Source: an uncultured Kangiella sp. (GTDB taxonomy: Bacteria > Pseudomonadota > Gammaproteobacteria > Enterobacterales > DSM-103792). Taken from it: a stretch of DNA of 25,394 nucleotides. How positions within the stretch are numbered: position 1 is the first letter of the stretch; every line of letters begins with the position of its first letter. Below the pieces are notes generated by a model. It worked only from the letters and a program-made list of their open reading frames with translations. It had not been told where the DNA came from and did no database searches. A program made the position numbers and the translations under genes. Positions 25,341-25,394 of the stretch are shown in pieces. The stretch lies in contig CAMLNB010000018.1 in NCBI GenBank assembly GCA_946481205.1, positions 1 through 25,394 of the forward strand, written 5' to 3'.

Positions 25341-25394
25341 TGGCGCCCTGACCTGGATTTGAACCAGGGACACACGGATTAACAGTCCGTTGCT
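25341..25394 (-). tRNA. tRNA-Asn (GTT), 3' part, cut by the window edge
   Basis: The reverse complement shows the anticodon stem CGGAC-TGTTAAT-CCG with anticodon GTT at 25381-25383, a variable loop, the T arm with GGTTCAAATCC, the acceptor 3' strand, and an encoded CCA end. The D arm and 5' acceptor strand lie beyond the window. It marks the right border of the glycan locus. Confidence 0.93.

Overview
The window is a surface-polysaccharide (probably lipopolysaccharide O-antigen) locus of the ABC-transporter (Wzm/Wzt) type. It lies between housekeeping genes on the left (pyrF and a ComEA-like helix-hairpin-helix gene) and a tRNA-Asn on the right. The protein families and the pyrF / comEA / wbpM / tRNA-Asn surroundings suggest a gammaproteobacterium. 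No species can be named from the sequence alone. By eye the left flank is clearly richer in G+C than the central part (about 8.2-21 kb), as is usual for horizontally shuffled glycan loci.

Layout. Bases 1-1154: pyrF, then a small secreted ComEA-like DNA-binding protein closed by a strong terminator. Bases 1230-8771: a probable promoter and sugar-nucleotide genes manC (GDP-mannose), wecB (UDP-ManNAc), manB, and rfbB-rfbD-rfbA-rfbC (dTDP-L-rhamnose), the last four tightly packed. Bases 8771-13247: export and termination, with wzm, wzt carrying a C-terminal glycan-binding domain, and a 684-residue protein. That protein joins a KpsC/WbbB-like Kdo-transferase-type domain to fifteen consecutive 14-residue coiled-coil repeats. 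Bases 13618-19479: galU, a two-domain GT2-GT4 glycosyltransferase, an acyltransferase, a lipoprotein with FG-GAP-like repeats, and a phytanoyl-CoA-dioxygenase-like enzyme. Bases 19480-19890: a gene-free stretch holding a decayed IS3-family orfA. Bases 19891-23001: a second acyltransferase, a rhamnosyltransferase-like GT2, and a sugar-nucleotide epimerase/reductase interrupted by an eleven-G tract. Bases 23019-25001: a wbpM-type 4,6-dehydratase on the minus strand, meeting the epimerase tail to tail. Bases 25002-25394: an intergenic region with inverted repeats, a terminator, and the 3' part of tRNA-Asn.

How it fits together (inference). Donors available from the cluster are GDP-mannose, UDP-ManNAc, dTDP-rhamnose, UDP-glucose and, from WbpM plus the epimerase, a UDP-6-deoxy-HexNAc such as QuiNAc or FucNAc. 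The GT2-GT4 protein and the small GT2 would build the chain on a lipid carrier on the cytoplasmic side. The 684-residue protein would cap the chain at a length set by its coiled coil, and Wzt would recognise the capped end for export through Wzm. The acyltransferases and possibly the dioxygenase would decorate it. No initiating transferase (WecA or WbpL), Wzx, Wzy, Wzz or O-antigen ligase is seen. The most interesting signals are the strictly periodic ruler-like repeat with DNA-level duplication, and the poly-G tract that could make the epimerase phase-variable.
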